A stretch of 64,000 nucleotides of DNA from Mesorhizobium loti (GCF_013170705.1 NZ_CP033334.1:1116001-1180000); one strand, 5' to 3'; positions 7,857-18,048 are shown, counted from the first letter of the stretch. Program-made: numbers and translations. Notes: generated from the sequence alone by a model not told the origin.

Positions 7857-8642
7857 TTACGGCTTGTGGATGAAAGCAGCGCCGAGGATGGGGCCCGGCA
7901 TGCCATCCTTGCCGACCGACTGCAAAAGCACGGCGCAGCCGCCCTTCTTGGTGATCTCGCTCAACGGCAATTCATAACGCTGCGCCTTGCCGTGCCACAT
8001 GCCGGCGGTCTGGATGCTGGTGACGGCGTTCCAATAGGTCATCTTGCGGCCGGAATTCTCACCCTGGGCGATCTTGACCGTCTGCGGCGGCTCGAAATAG
8101 ACGATCACGACATGGGCGTCGTTGGGGCCGGTCCCGGCGTCGCCGGCATCGATGATGACGCGGTCGCTGGTACGGCTGACCTTGACGGGCACATGCATGC
8201 CTTCGCCGGATTTCGCCATGCGGGTGAGCGCCCCGTTGACCTCGCCACGGTTGGCGCCGTTGACATGCACGCGGCCATTGAGGACAGCCTGCGGCGTATA
8301 GACGGAGCGGCTACTGAAGGCGCGCATATAGTCATTCTGCCGCTCGGTGTTTTCCTTGCGGCTCAGCGTGTCCTTCCAGCCGAGATAGTCCCAATAATCG
8401 ACGTGGTAGGAGAGCGCGACAATGTCTTCCCTGGCGGCAAGTTCGGCGAAAAACGCGTCGGCCGGCGGACAGGAACTGCAGCCCTGGCTGGTGAACAGCT
8501 CGACCACGCCGAGCGGCTTTTCAGGCTGGGCTTTCTCGGCCTGGGTTCTTTCGGACTCGCCGGCATGGCCGGCATCGGCAAAAGCCGAGAAGGCCAGCGC
8601 AAACGCCGCCAGCCACAGTGATCTTCGCCAGGCCATGACCAT
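7857..8642 (-). CDS. DUF1223 domain thioredoxin-like exported protein
   Basis: A 261-residue protein with an N-terminal signal peptide (MAWRRSLWLAAFALAFSA, cleavage near residue 27). The DUF1223 core begins at VVELFTSQGCSSCPPAD, which carries a CxxC pair at Cys55 and Cys58, and continues through HVDYWDYLGWKD and YTPQAVLNGR. The fold is thioredoxin-like, so a periplasmic redox role is plausible but unproven. Two in-frame ATG codons lie six bases apart at 8642 and 8636; I cannot separate them. The gene is divergent from the ceramidase-like gene. Confidence 0.85.
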   Translation of the reverse strand: MVMAWRRSLWLAAFALAFSAFADAGHAGESERTQAEKAQPEKPLGVVELFTSQGCSSCPPADAFFAELAAREDIVALSYHVDYWDYLGWKDTLSRKENTERQNDYMRAFSSRSVYTPQAVLNGRVHVNGANRGEVNGALTRMAKSGEGMHVPVKVSRTSDRVIIDAGDAGTGPNDAHVVIVYFEPPQTVKIAQGENSGRKMTYWNAVTSIQTAGMWHGKAQRYELPLSEITKKGGCAVLLQSVGKDGMPGPILGAAFIHKP

Positions 8643-8821
8643 TCCAATTCCCGCCGGTGGCGCCGGCTTTGTTCTGATTGGCTGAAATATGTGGCAGAAG
8701 CCGAAGTCAACGGGAAGTCACGTTGCGGTGAAATTTTTGCCGTTGCAGCCGAAAGTAAGGGCGCAATAGGAGATACACTGCATTTCACGACGTGGTTCGA
8801 TTCGGGGATGGCATTATCACC

Positions 8822-9499
8822 ATGTGGCAAACTCTCCTGACCCCTGTCGATCTCTATTGCGAGCGGACCGGATCTGGACTTTGGTCCGAGCCAACGAATG
8901 CTTCGACTAACCTTGCCTTCATTGTCGCGGGACTATGGGGTGTGCGGGAAGTGCGCCGACTGAAAGCCGGGACCTTCGCCGAAGTGCTGGCCTGGTGGGT
9001 GATGGCGATCGGCATCGGCTCGACGATCTTCCATACCTTCGCCACCAAGGGCACGGTCTGGATCGACGTGCTGCCGATCGCCGGCTTCACGCTGGCGTAC
9101 ACGCTGTTCAACCTGCGCCGCTTCCTCGGGATGGAATGGCGCAAGGCGATCGCGGTCTTCGTCGTCTTCTATGCGGTGGCCGGCGCGATCAGTTTCGCCG
9201 TGCCGGATTGGCTGCGCCAGGCGTCAAACGGCACGACCGGCTACCTGCCGCCGTTCCTGGCGCTCGCCTTCTTCGGTGCCTGGGTGACGGTGAGCGGCAA
9301 CCGGGCCGGCCGGTACAATCTGGTTGGGTCGGCGATCTTCGTGGTGTCCGCCATCTTCCGCATGATCGACCCGATGGTCTGCGCCGGCTTTCCGCTCGGC
9401 ACTCACTTCCTGTGGCACATCTTCAACGGGCTGATGCTTGGCGTCCTGCTGGCCGCCGCGGCGCGCCATGGCGCGCCGAAGGTAGTGAGTAGTGAGTAG
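8822..9499 (+). CDS. Ceramidase-like membrane protein (CREST superfamily)
   Basis: A 225-residue protein with about seven membrane helices. Near the N-terminus DLYCERTGSGLWSEPTNASTNLAF gives the conserved Glu and Asn residues of the alkaline ceramidase family. GSTIFHTFAT and the C-terminal GTHFLWHIFNG supply the SxxxH and HxxxH zinc-binding histidines. The expected reaction is zinc-dependent amide hydrolysis in the membrane, possibly of a ceramide or another lipid, but bacterial substrates are unknown. The ATG at 8822 is preferred; an in-frame upstream start at 8792 adds ten residues. The final residues VVSSE and the stop codon are encoded by the left arm of a repeat hairpin. Confidence 0.8.
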   Translation: MWQTLLTPVDLYCERTGSGLWSEPTNASTNLAFIVAGLWGVREVRRLKAGTFAEVLAWWVMAIGIGSTIFHTFATKGTVWIDVLPIAGFTLAYTLFNLRRFLGMEWRKAIAVFVVFYAVAGAISFAVPDWLRQASNGTTGYLPPFLALAFFGAWVTVSGNRAGRYNLVGSAIFVVSAIFRMIDPMVCAGFPLGTHFLWHIFNGLMLGVLLAAAARHGAPKVVSSE

Positions 9500-9537
9500 T
9501 GAGTAGGCTCTTCCCTACTTCCTACTCACTACTCACT
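9491..9537. repeat. Perfect 17-bp hairpin of AGTGAGT repeats
   Basis: The left arm AGTGAGTAGTGAGTAGG (9491-9507) is exactly complementary to 9521-9537, with a 13-base loop. It lies between convergent genes and contains the stop codon of the ceramidase-like gene. Probable bidirectional terminator or transcript stabiliser. Confidence 0.85.
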
Positions 9538-9541
9538 GTTT

Positions 9542-12232
<2,691 letters not shown>

Positions 12233-12420
12233 GTGCGATCCGTCCTTGTCTGTTCAGCCTGAAAGGGAACGGACGCCGATGGCATGCAATCACGCGCAAA
12301 GGTGCGGGTACGGCCATTTCCGCTGTCCGCTCCCAAGCAACCCGAGCCGTTCAAGGCGGCGCGTGCGCTGGTTCGGCGCAAATTCTGTTCCCGCGCCGAC
12401 CGCTGGCACGGATGCACCGC

Positions 12421-12450
12421 ATATAGAGAATTTTCTGGAATAGTTCTAGA
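12421..12450 (-). promoter_or_regulatory. Candidate Irr (ICE) box with acnA -10 element
   Basis: TCTGGAA-TAG-TTCTAGA at 12434-12450 is a near-perfect inverted repeat and matches 11 of 14 arm positions of the rhizobial iron-control element as I recall it (TTTAGAA-N3-TTCTAAA). On the minus strand it sits just upstream of CTATAT (12426-12421), a good alphaproteobacterial -10 for acnA. No convincing -35 is present. Binding is inferred, not shown. Confidence 0.45.
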
Positions 12451-12517
12451 CAGTTGGAGAGCAAATTTGTGCGATGCGGCAGCGCTCGCGAAACATTGTT
12501 TTCAGGGCAGGCGGGGA

Positions 12518-13144
12518 ATGCGGCTTATCGCCGAAAATCTGGGCGGCGAACGCGGCGGCGAGGCGGTATTTTCCGGCATTGGCTTCGCCCTCGGCGACGG
12601 TCAGGCGCTGGTCGTCACCGGACCGAATGGATCGGGCAAATCGACCTTGCTCAGGATCATCGCCGGGCTGCTGCCGAAGGCGGAAGGTCGATTGCTGATC
12701 GAAGAGGGCGGCGACGACTTTCCGTCGATCGCTTCGGCCTGTCATTATCTCGGTCATCAGAATGCGATGAAGACCGCGCTGAGCGTCACGGAAAATTTGC
12801 GCTTCTGGCACGACTTCAACGGCATTGGAGGTGTCGGGGTCGAAGAGGCGCTGGAAACGGTCGGGCTGGGAGGCATCGGGCATCTGCCGTTCGGCTATCT
12901 GTCGACCGGGCAAAGGCGCCGCGCGGCGATCGCGAAACTCCTGGTCAGTCACCGGCCATTGTGGCTGCTCGATGAGCCGACGGCGGGACTGGACAAGGCT
13001 TCGGAGGAGCGATTCGCGGGGCTGATGACGAGGCATTGCGGGTCTGGTGGGATGATTGTCGCGGCGACGCATCTGCCGCTGGGGATCGAGGGGGCGAGGG
13101 AATTGGCGATGGGACATTCACCCTCCCCCTTGTTGGGAGGGTGA
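12518..13144 (+). CDS. ccmA: Heme ABC exporter ATP-binding protein CcmA
   Basis: A 208-residue ATPase of cytochrome c biogenesis system I. Walker A GPNGSGKST is at residues 35-43, the family's degenerate signature reads LSTGQRRR, and Walker B is LWLLDEPTAGLD. With CcmB (and normally CcmC and CcmD) it releases holo-CcmE for heme delivery to apocytochromes. The ATG at 12518 gives the usual N-terminus MRLIAENL; the frame is open further upstream without similarity. The last eight or so residues (SPSPLLGG) and the stop codon are encoded by a REP-like hairpin, so the natural C-terminus has been altered. The ccmB start lies two bases downstream. Confidence 0.93.
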   Translation: MRLIAENLGGERGGEAVFSGIGFALGDGQALVVTGPNGSGKSTLLRIIAGLLPKAEGRLLIEEGGDDFPSIASACHYLGHQNAMKTALSVTENLRFWHDFNGIGGVGVEEALETVGLGGIGHLPFGYLSTGQRRRAAIAKLLVSHRPLWLLDEPTAGLDKASEERFAGLMTRHCGSGGMIVAATHLPLGIEGARELAMGHSPSPLLGG

Positions 13145-13145
13145 A
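13117..13145. repeat. REP-like hairpin at the ccmA/ccmB junction
   Basis: TTCACCCTCCC (13117-13127) and GGGAGGGTGAA (13135-13145) form a perfect 11-bp stem with a seven-base loop. It encodes the ccmA C-terminus and stop and ends right at the ccmB GTG start, so it could affect translation of ccmB or transcript processing. Confidence 0.8.
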
Positions 13146-13811
13146 GTGCTAGCCCTCTTCCTGCGCGACATCCGTCTCAATATCCGCGCCGGCGGCGGCG
13201 CGCTGACCGGCGTCATCTTCTTCCTCGCCGTCATCGCCACCATCCCCTTCGGCGTCGGGCCAGACCTGAAGCTGCTTGCCCGTATCGGTCCAGCCATCCT
13301 GTGGATCGGGGCTCTGCTCGCCTGTCTGCTCGGGCTCGACCGGCTGTTCCAGGCCGACCGCGAGGACGGCTCGCTCGATCTCCTGGTGCTCGGCAACGAC
13401 CGGCACATGCTGGCGCTGACGGTGCTGGTAAAGTGCCTCGCGCATTGGGCGGGAAGCGTGCTGCCGCTGGTCATCGCCGCGCCCTTGCTTGGCCTGTTCA
13501 TGAACATGGAGCCGCTCGCCATCGGCGCCACGGCGCTCACCCTGCTGGTCGGCACGCCGGCCATCACCTTCATCGGCGCGGCAGGTGCGGCCGTCGCGGT
13601 GGCGCTGCCGCGCGGTGGACTTCTGATCTCCGTGCTGGTGCTGCCGCTGACCATCCCGGTGCTGATCTTCGGCGTCTCGGCGAGCTATGGCGCAACGGCA
13701 AATCCCGATCCGTTCCTGCAGCCCTTCCTCATTCTTGCCGCGCTGACCTTGTTTCTTGCCGTGCTGGGGCCGGTCTCGGCGGCGCTCGCCTTGCGGCATG
13801 GAACGGATTGA
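13146..13811 (+). CDS. ccmB: Heme exporter protein CcmB
   Basis: A 221-residue inner-membrane permease with six hydrophobic segments and the family's usual length. The N-terminal FLRDIRLNIRAGGG and the central DRLFQADREDGSLDLL motifs are typical of CcmB, the membrane partner of the CcmA ATPase in c-type cytochrome maturation. The GTG at 13146 is the only start that gives the family N-terminus; it follows the ccmA stop by one base. In related rhizobia ccmC follows directly, but here only 118 bp separate ccmB from ccmD and no ccmC is present. Confidence 0.93.
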   Translation: MLALFLRDIRLNIRAGGGALTGVIFFLAVIATIPFGVGPDLKLLARIGPAILWIGALLACLLGLDRLFQADREDGSLDLLVLGNDRHMLALTVLVKCLAHWAGSVLPLVIAAPLLGLFMNMEPLAIGATALTLLVGTPAITFIGAAGAAVAVALPRGGLLISVLVLPLTIPVLIFGVSASYGATANPDPFLQPFLILAALTLFLAVLGPVSAALALRHGTD

Positions 13812-13929
13812 TGTGGCCGACAGGCCCAAGGGCCGCGACGCGGCGTCCGATTGCGAAGCCGATGGCGCAAAGCTAAGGGATGGGCATGGTCGGGTACGGT
13901 GAAACGATAGCGGGAGGGGAGCGAGGCGC

Positions 13930-14097
13930 ATGAGTGCACACGCGCTCTATGTCACCGCGGCCTACGGCATCACCGCCATTGTGCTGGCCGGGCTGATCGT
14001 CTGGATCCTGCTCGACCAGCGGGCCCGCAAGCGCGAGCTCGCCGAACTCGAGGCAGCCGGCGTGCGGCGCCGTTCCGACAAGGTGGCCAAGCCATGA
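13930..14097 (+). CDS. ccmD: Heme exporter protein CcmD
   Basis: A 55-residue single-pass membrane protein: a short N-terminus with MSAHALYVTAAYG, one hydrophobic helix (residues 13-28) and a basic C-terminal tail. This is the usual CcmD pattern, in which the conserved tyrosine-bearing N-terminus faces the periplasm. CcmD joins the CcmABC complex and is needed for the release of holo-CcmE. A GGGAGG-type Shine-Dalgarno precedes the ATG. It overlaps ccmG by four bases (ATGA), so the two are translationally coupled. Confidence 0.88.
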   Translation: MSAHALYVTAAYGITAIVLAGLIVWILLDQRARKRELAELEAAGVRRRSDKVAKP

Positions 14098-14672
14098 GCA
14101 GCGAAACCGAAACGCCGACGCGCAGTCGCCGCCTGTTCGTGCTGTTGCCGCTGCTGGTCTTTCTCGGCCTTGCCGGCCTGTTCCTGTCGCAACTGCTTTC
14201 CGGACGCGATGTCTCGGAAGTGCCGTCGGCGCTGATCGGCCTGCCGGCGCCGCGGACCAACCTGCCGGCGCTGGAGGGCTCAAACCTGCCGGGGCTGGAT
14301 TCGAAAGCGTTCGCCGGCAAGGTTACGCTGGTCAATGTGTTTGCGTCATGGTGCGCGCCGTGCCGGGAAGAGCACCCGGTGCTTCTGGCGCTGTCGCAGG
14401 ACAAGCGATTCGTGATGGCGGCGCTGAACTACAAGGATCAGCCGGAAAACGCCCGCCGGTTCCTCGGCGATCTCGGCAATCCGTTCCAGGCGATCGGCGT
14501 CGACGAAGCCGGCCGCGCGGCGATCGACTGGGGTGTCTATGGCGTGCCGGAAACCTTCGTCATCGGCAAGGACGGCAAGATCGCCTACAAGCATGTCGGC
14601 CCGCTGACGGTGGAGTCGGCGCGGGGTCTGCTGTTGCCGCAGATCGAGAAGGCGCTGGCGGCGCCGGGTTAG
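14094..14672 (+). CDS. ccmG: Thiol:disulfide interchange protein CcmG/DsbE (CycY)
   Basis: A 192-residue membrane-anchored periplasmic thioredoxin. A single N-terminal anchor (about residues 13-33) is followed by a thioredoxin fold with the reactive pair Cys87 and Cys90 in ASWCAPCREEHP and a cis-proline region YGVPETFVIG. It keeps apocytochrome c haem-binding cysteines reduced before haem ligation. It starts inside the ccmD stop codon (ATGA overlap), ending the ccm cluster. Confidence 0.94.
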   Translation: MSSETETPTRSRRLFVLLPLLVFLGLAGLFLSQLLSGRDVSEVPSALIGLPAPRTNLPALEGSNLPGLDSKAFAGKVTLVNVFASWCAPCREEHPVLLALSQDKRFVMAALNYKDQPENARRFLGDLGNPFQAIGVDEAGRAAIDWGVYGVPETFVIGKDGKIAYKHVGPLTVESARGLLLPQIEKALAAPG

Positions 14673-14688
14673 GCGCACCCCCTTCTTT

Positions 14689-14879
14689 CGTCATTCTACG
14701 GCGAAGCAAGGAGCGAAGCGACGCGGCGCAGACCCTAGAATCCATGCCGCGACATTCATGACAGGCGAAAGCGGCCCAAGATCGATAGCTATTCGCTACC
14801 GCAAGAAGCACTATTCTGGGCCGCTGCGTTTCTCGTTGGCGTCGCGGCATGAATCCTCGGGTCAAGCCCGAGGACGACG
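14689..14879. repeat. Dispersed inverted element A, copy 1
   Basis: It begins CGTCATTCTACGGCG, contains AAGGAGCGAAGCGACGCGGCG and CCATGCCGCGAC, and ends with GTCGCGGCATG, then CCTCGGGTCAAGCCCGAGG and ACGACG. The ends are inverted relative to each other (CATGCCGCGAC/GTCGCGGCATG). Related copies lie at 39591-39744 and 41440-41612. It fills the gap between ccmG and the DUF1127 gene. Confidence 0.85.
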
Positions 14880-14905
14880 AACGCGCGAGGGCGATCAGGC
14901 GGAGA

Positions 14906-15073
14906 TCAGCCGTAGATCTGCTTGTGAATCTGGTAGAGCATTTCCGAGCGGTCGGCGCGCATGTCGGCCAGATCGCGGCTCGAGAAGCTGTCGATTTCGG
15001 CGACGAGGCGGTTGTAGTGCTTGCGCTTGGCGATGCTGTTGCGAGCGCGGGTCACGAGATCGTTGAAGATCAT
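14906..15073 (-). CDS. Small DUF1127 domain protein
   Basis: A 55-residue basic protein whose second half, from KHYNRLVAEIDSFSSRDLADM to RADRSEM, follows the DUF1127 pattern (R/KxxxxLxxLsdreLaDiGisRsdI). In alphaproteobacteria such small proteins have been linked to RNA turnover, phosphate and carbon metabolism, but this one's role is unknown. The ATG at 15073 has AAGGAA seven bases upstream; the frame extends further upstream without sense. An unusual inverted repeat at 15150-15189 lies in its promoter region. Confidence 0.75.
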   Translation of the reverse strand: MIFNDLVTRARNSIAKRKHYNRLVAEIDSFSSRDLADMRADRSEMLYQIHKQIYG

Positions 15074-15149
15074 GGCAAGGTTCCTTCTACGCCGCATTTC
15101 CGCGGCCGGTTGTTCCTCCCTTGATCGATACGGAGCATGACATAGGAAT

Positions 15150-15189
15150 GGTGCATTGCAAAAAGAAGATGTTGCAATGCACCATTGCA
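15150..15189. promoter_or_regulatory. Overlapping inverted repeats upstream of the DUF1127 gene
   Basis: GGTGCATTGCAA (15150-15161) and TTGCAATGCACC (15172-15183) are perfect inverted repeats, 22 bp centre to centre. The right arm also forms TGCAATG-CAC-CATTGCA (15173-15189). Three GCAATG-type half-sites in 40 bp look like an operator; a hairpin is the alternative. Confidence 0.55.
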
Positions 15190-15367
15190 CGCAGCGCATA
15201 GCCGGTTAATCGAGTCCTAAGGCGCGTCGTGACCGCACGGTCGTGGGCCGGCCGAGCCGCATGGCAGCTTCCTCTCCGTTTTGTCATACAAATTGCGAAG
15301 GCGCCGTCTTGCCAGATCGATCGCGGGCTGGCTTGATCTGCCGTCACGTGATGCCGGGAGGAAATGC

Positions 15368-16288
15368 ATGGCGGCCGCAGACTATTATGAAGTTCTCGAT
15401 CCGCGCTTCGCGCGCCTGTTCAATGGCAGCGCGCAGGTGGAGAAGCTGTTCACCGGATGCCGCTGGGCGGAGGGGCCGGCCTGGTTCGCCGCCGGCCGCT
15501 ATGTCGTCTGGTCCGATATTCCGAACAACCGCATGCTGCGCTTCGACGAGACGGATGGCAGCGTCAGCGTCTTCCGCCAGCCCTCGGGCAATTCCAATGG
15601 CAACACCGTCGACCGGCAGGGCCGGCTGGTCACTTGCGAGCACTCGGGCCGCCGCGTCAGCCGCACCGAGCATGACGGCTCGGTCACCACCATCGCCGCC
15701 AAGTGGAAGGGCAAGCGGCTGAACTCGCCCAACGACGCGGTGGTGAAATCCGACGGCTCGATCTGGTTCACCGACCCGAGCTACGGCATCGACACCGACT
15801 ATGAGGGCGACAAGGCCGAGAGCGAGATTGGCGCCTGCCACGTCTACCGGGTCGATCCCGATGGCGGGGACGTCGAGGCCGTCATCACCGACATGGTCAG
15901 GCCCAACGGGCTTGCCTTCTCGCTCGACGAGAGCCTGCTCTATGTCGTCGATACCGGCCGCACGCATGGCGCCGAGAATCCGGCGCATATGCGGGTGTTC
16001 AATGTCGGCAAGCATGGCAAGAAGGTTTCGGGCGGCAAGGTCTTCGCCGACTGCACGGCCGGCCTCTTCGACGGCTTCCGGCTCGACGCCGACGGACGCA
16101 TCTGGACCAGCGCCTTCGACGGCATCCATTGCTACGATCCGGACGGGACGCTGATCGGCAAGGTCAAGGTGCCCGAGGTGACCGCCAATTGCGTGTTCGG
16201 CGGCGCCAAGCTGAACTGCCTCTACATCGCGGGCACCACCTCGCTCTATTCGGTGCGGCTGATGGTGAACGGGGCCAAGACCTATTGA
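15368..16288 (+). CDS. SMP-30/gluconolactonase/LRE family protein
   Basis: A 306-residue protein of the six-bladed beta-propeller SMP-30 family. Visible signatures are CRWAEGPAWF (the metal-binding Glu), the NxxxNxxxxD stretch GNSNGNTVDRQGRL, LNSPNDAVVKSDGSIWFTDPSYG (Asn and Asp metal ligands) and RPNGLAFSLDESLLYVVDTG. The expected activity is metal-dependent lactone hydrolysis on a sugar lactone. The ATG at 15368 has GGGAGGAAA upstream. No signal peptide is seen, so it is probably cytoplasmic. The pathway is unknown. Confidence 0.88.
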   Translation: MAAADYYEVLDPRFARLFNGSAQVEKLFTGCRWAEGPAWFAAGRYVVWSDIPNNRMLRFDETDGSVSVFRQPSGNSNGNTVDRQGRLVTCEHSGRRVSRTEHDGSVTTIAAKWKGKRLNSPNDAVVKSDGSIWFTDPSYGIDTDYEGDKAESEIGACHVYRVDPDGGDVEAVITDMVRPNGLAFSLDESLLYVVDTGRTHGAENPAHMRVFNVGKHGKKVSGGKVFADCTAGLFDGFRLDADGRIWTSAFDGIHCYDPDGTLIGKVKVPEVTANCVFGGAKLNCLYIAGTTSLYSVRLMVNGAKTY

Positions 16289-16450
16289 GGCTGCTGGACA
16301 CCCTTCTTTGGCGGGTCTTGATGGCGCTCCTGCGCATAAAAGGGGTACCCGCCGCGCCGAAGTTGCCGAAGCGGCCACCATTCAGTCCGTCGGAGAGGCT
16401 TTCAAAGCAGCTTCTCGCCGGAAAGCGGAAAAACCCAAGGGGAGAGCGTC

Positions 16451-16657
16451 ATGCCATTCGTCAACATCCGCATCGTCAAGGAAGTGATCGCCGCCGATCC
16501 GGCAGGCAAGAAGGCTGATATCGCCAAGAAAGTCACGGCGGCCATCATGGATGCCACCGGGCTCGGCAACGACGATGTCTGGGTGGTTTTCGAGGAGGTC
16601 AACGCCCGCGACTGGTATGTCGGCAAGACCGATGTCGAGACCCTGCGGAAGGGGTAG
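16451..16657 (+). CDS. 4-oxalocrotonate tautomerase family protein
   Basis: A 68-residue protein starting MPFVNIRIV. After removal of Met, Pro1 is the catalytic base of the tautomerase superfamily. The length and the pattern AADPAGKKADIAKKVTAAI fit small homohexameric 4-OT-like enzymes, with a later WVVFEEV strand. It would tautomerise a keto-enol acid; the substrate is unknown. AAGGGGAGAG precedes the ATG. The preceding 160 bp hold nothing recognisable. Confidence 0.88.
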   Translation: MPFVNIRIVKEVIAADPAGKKADIAKKVTAAIMDATGLGNDDVWVVFEEVNARDWYVGKTDVETLRKG

Positions 16658-16664
16658 CTCTTCC

Positions 16665-16845
16665 CTTCTCCCCTTGTGGGAGAAGGTGGCCTCGCGAAGC
16701 GAGGTCGGATGAGGGGTGTTCCAGCTTGGCGGTACGTCAACAGCGAACCGAACCAGAAAACACCAACGCCTCACCCCGCTGGAACACCCCTCATCCGTCT
16801 CGGCGCTGCGCGCCGATCCACCTTCTCCCACAAGGGGAGAAGGGA
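16665..16845. repeat. Two REP-like elements in inverted orientation
   Basis: Left copy at 16665-16725 (CTTCTCCCC-TTGT-GGGAGAAG, then CTCGCGAAGCGAG, then CGGATGAGGGG). Right copy at 16778-16845, inverted, with TCGGCGC-TGC-GCGCCGA. The sequence CGGATGAGGGGTGTTCCAGC on the left is exactly complementary to the start of the right copy. The pair lies between the convergent tautomerase and FMN reductase genes. Confidence 0.85.
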
Positions 16846-16858
16846 AAGGCTGCGCCGC

Positions 16859-17434
16859 TCAATGCGAGCGGATGAAATCCGCGAAACCCTGCACCGCATT
16901 GCGCATTGCCAGCACCTTTTCCGGCTCGGCCAAGATAACCTCCATCTCCGCCGGCTTCTTGCCAAGCAGGGCGATCTCCAGCTCACCATCATACATCGCG
17001 AACGACATGGTGCGCATGATCTCGGCCAGCGCCGCGCGGGCGAACAGCGAGCGGGGCGAGGCGTGGGCCAGCATGGCCGGCTTGGCGATGGCGGCGTCGC
17101 GCGAGACCAGCCAGTCGAGCGCGTTCTTCAGCCCGCCCGGCACGCCATGGGCATATTCGGGACAGGAGACGACGAGGCCATCGGCGCCGGTGACGGCGTC
17201 GATCAACCTGAAGGCTTCGCGGGGCGTGCGCTCGCCCTCGTCGTCCGGATTGAAGATCGGCAGGCGGTCGAGTCCGTCATGGACAGTGACACGGCAGCCA
17301 GGCGGCGCGTTGCGCACCAATGCCGCGAGCAAGGCCGAATTGGTGGAGGCGGCCCGCAGGCTGCCGGAGATGGCAAGGATGTTCAGCACAGTCGGCGAGG
17401 CCAGTTCGGACGAATCGCTGGGAAAGCCTACCAC
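16859..17434 (-). CDS. NADPH-dependent FMN reductase family protein
   Basis: A 191-residue flavodoxin-fold protein. The N-terminal phosphate loop ISGSLRAASTN, the PEYAHGVPGGLKNALDWL motif and the length are typical of NADPH-dependent FMN or quinone reductases (ArsH/ChrR/SsuE-like). The frame opens with GTG at 17434, which overlaps the end of the upstream flavoprotein gene by seven bases, suggesting coupling; another GTG at 17389, giving VLNILAISGSLR, is an alternative start. Its neighbour is an FMN-dependent protein, so the two may share flavin chemistry. Confidence 0.82.
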   Translation of the reverse strand: MVGFPSDSSELASPTVLNILAISGSLRAASTNSALLAALVRNAPPGCRVTVHDGLDRLPIFNPDDEGERTPREAFRLIDAVTGADGLVVSCPEYAHGVPGGLKNALDWLVSRDAAIAKPAMLAHASPRSLFARAALAEIMRTMSFAMYDGELEIALLGKKPAEMEVILAEPEKVLAMRNAVQGFADFIRSH

Positions 17435-18048
17435 ATGGTCTGCTTGTAATCGTCGTCGAGCCAGCGGTCGGTCGCCTCGGCCGAATCGGCGAGCGCCAGC
17501 TGGTCGCGCAGGATCTGGCCGAGTGTCGGCAGCGTGGCGCGGTCGTACCAGCTCTCCGGCTTCCACAGGTCGGAGCGCATGAAGGCCTTGGCGCAATGCA
17601 TGTAGGCGGCCTTGACGGCGACGACGATGACGCTTTGCGGCTCCTTGCCGTCGACGGCCAGGCGCTCGCGCAAAGTTGCATCGACGGTGATGCGGGCATC
17701 GCCGTTGACGCGCAGCGTCTCGTTCATGCCGGGGATGAGGAAGAGCAGTCCGACCGAGGGATTGCGCAGGATGTTCTCCAGCGTATCCAGCCGGTTGTTG
17801 CCTGGCCTGTCGGGAATGGCGATGGTGCGGTCGTCGAGAATGGCGGCGAAACCTGGCTTGTCGCCCTTCGGCGTCACGTCGGCATTGCCGGCGCCGTCGG
17901 ACGAGCCGATCAGCACGAAGGGGCTCTTGCCGATGAAGGAACGGCAATGGCCGTCGAGCCCCTTCAGCTCCTTGCGGATCGAGCCGTCGGTCGGGCGCGG
18001 CGTCTTGTAGATCGTTCGCAATTCCTCGCGCGTGGTGACGAATTCCAT
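17428..18048 (-). CDS. Pyridoxamine 5'-phosphate oxidase-family FMN-binding protein
   Basis: A 206-residue split-barrel flavoprotein. The segments FVLIGSSDGAGNADVTPKGDKPGF, RTIAIPDRPGNNRLDTLENILRNPSVGLLFLIPG and LRVNGDARI are typical of the MSMEG_1061-like PPOX subfamily. It is likely to bind FMN and act as an oxidoreductase; it lacks the specific features needed to call it PdxH. It overlaps the downstream FMN reductase start, consistent with a two-gene operon. Confidence 0.85.
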   Translation of the reverse strand: MEFVTTREELRTIYKTPRPTDGSIRKELKGLDGHCRSFIGKSPFVLIGSSDGAGNADVTPKGDKPGFAAILDDRTIAIPDRPGNNRLDTLENILRNPSVGLLFLIPGMNETLRVNGDARITVDATLRERLAVDGKEPQSVIVVAVKAAYMHCAKAFMRSDLWKPESWYDRATLPTLGQILRDQLALADSAEATDRWLDDDYKQTMW

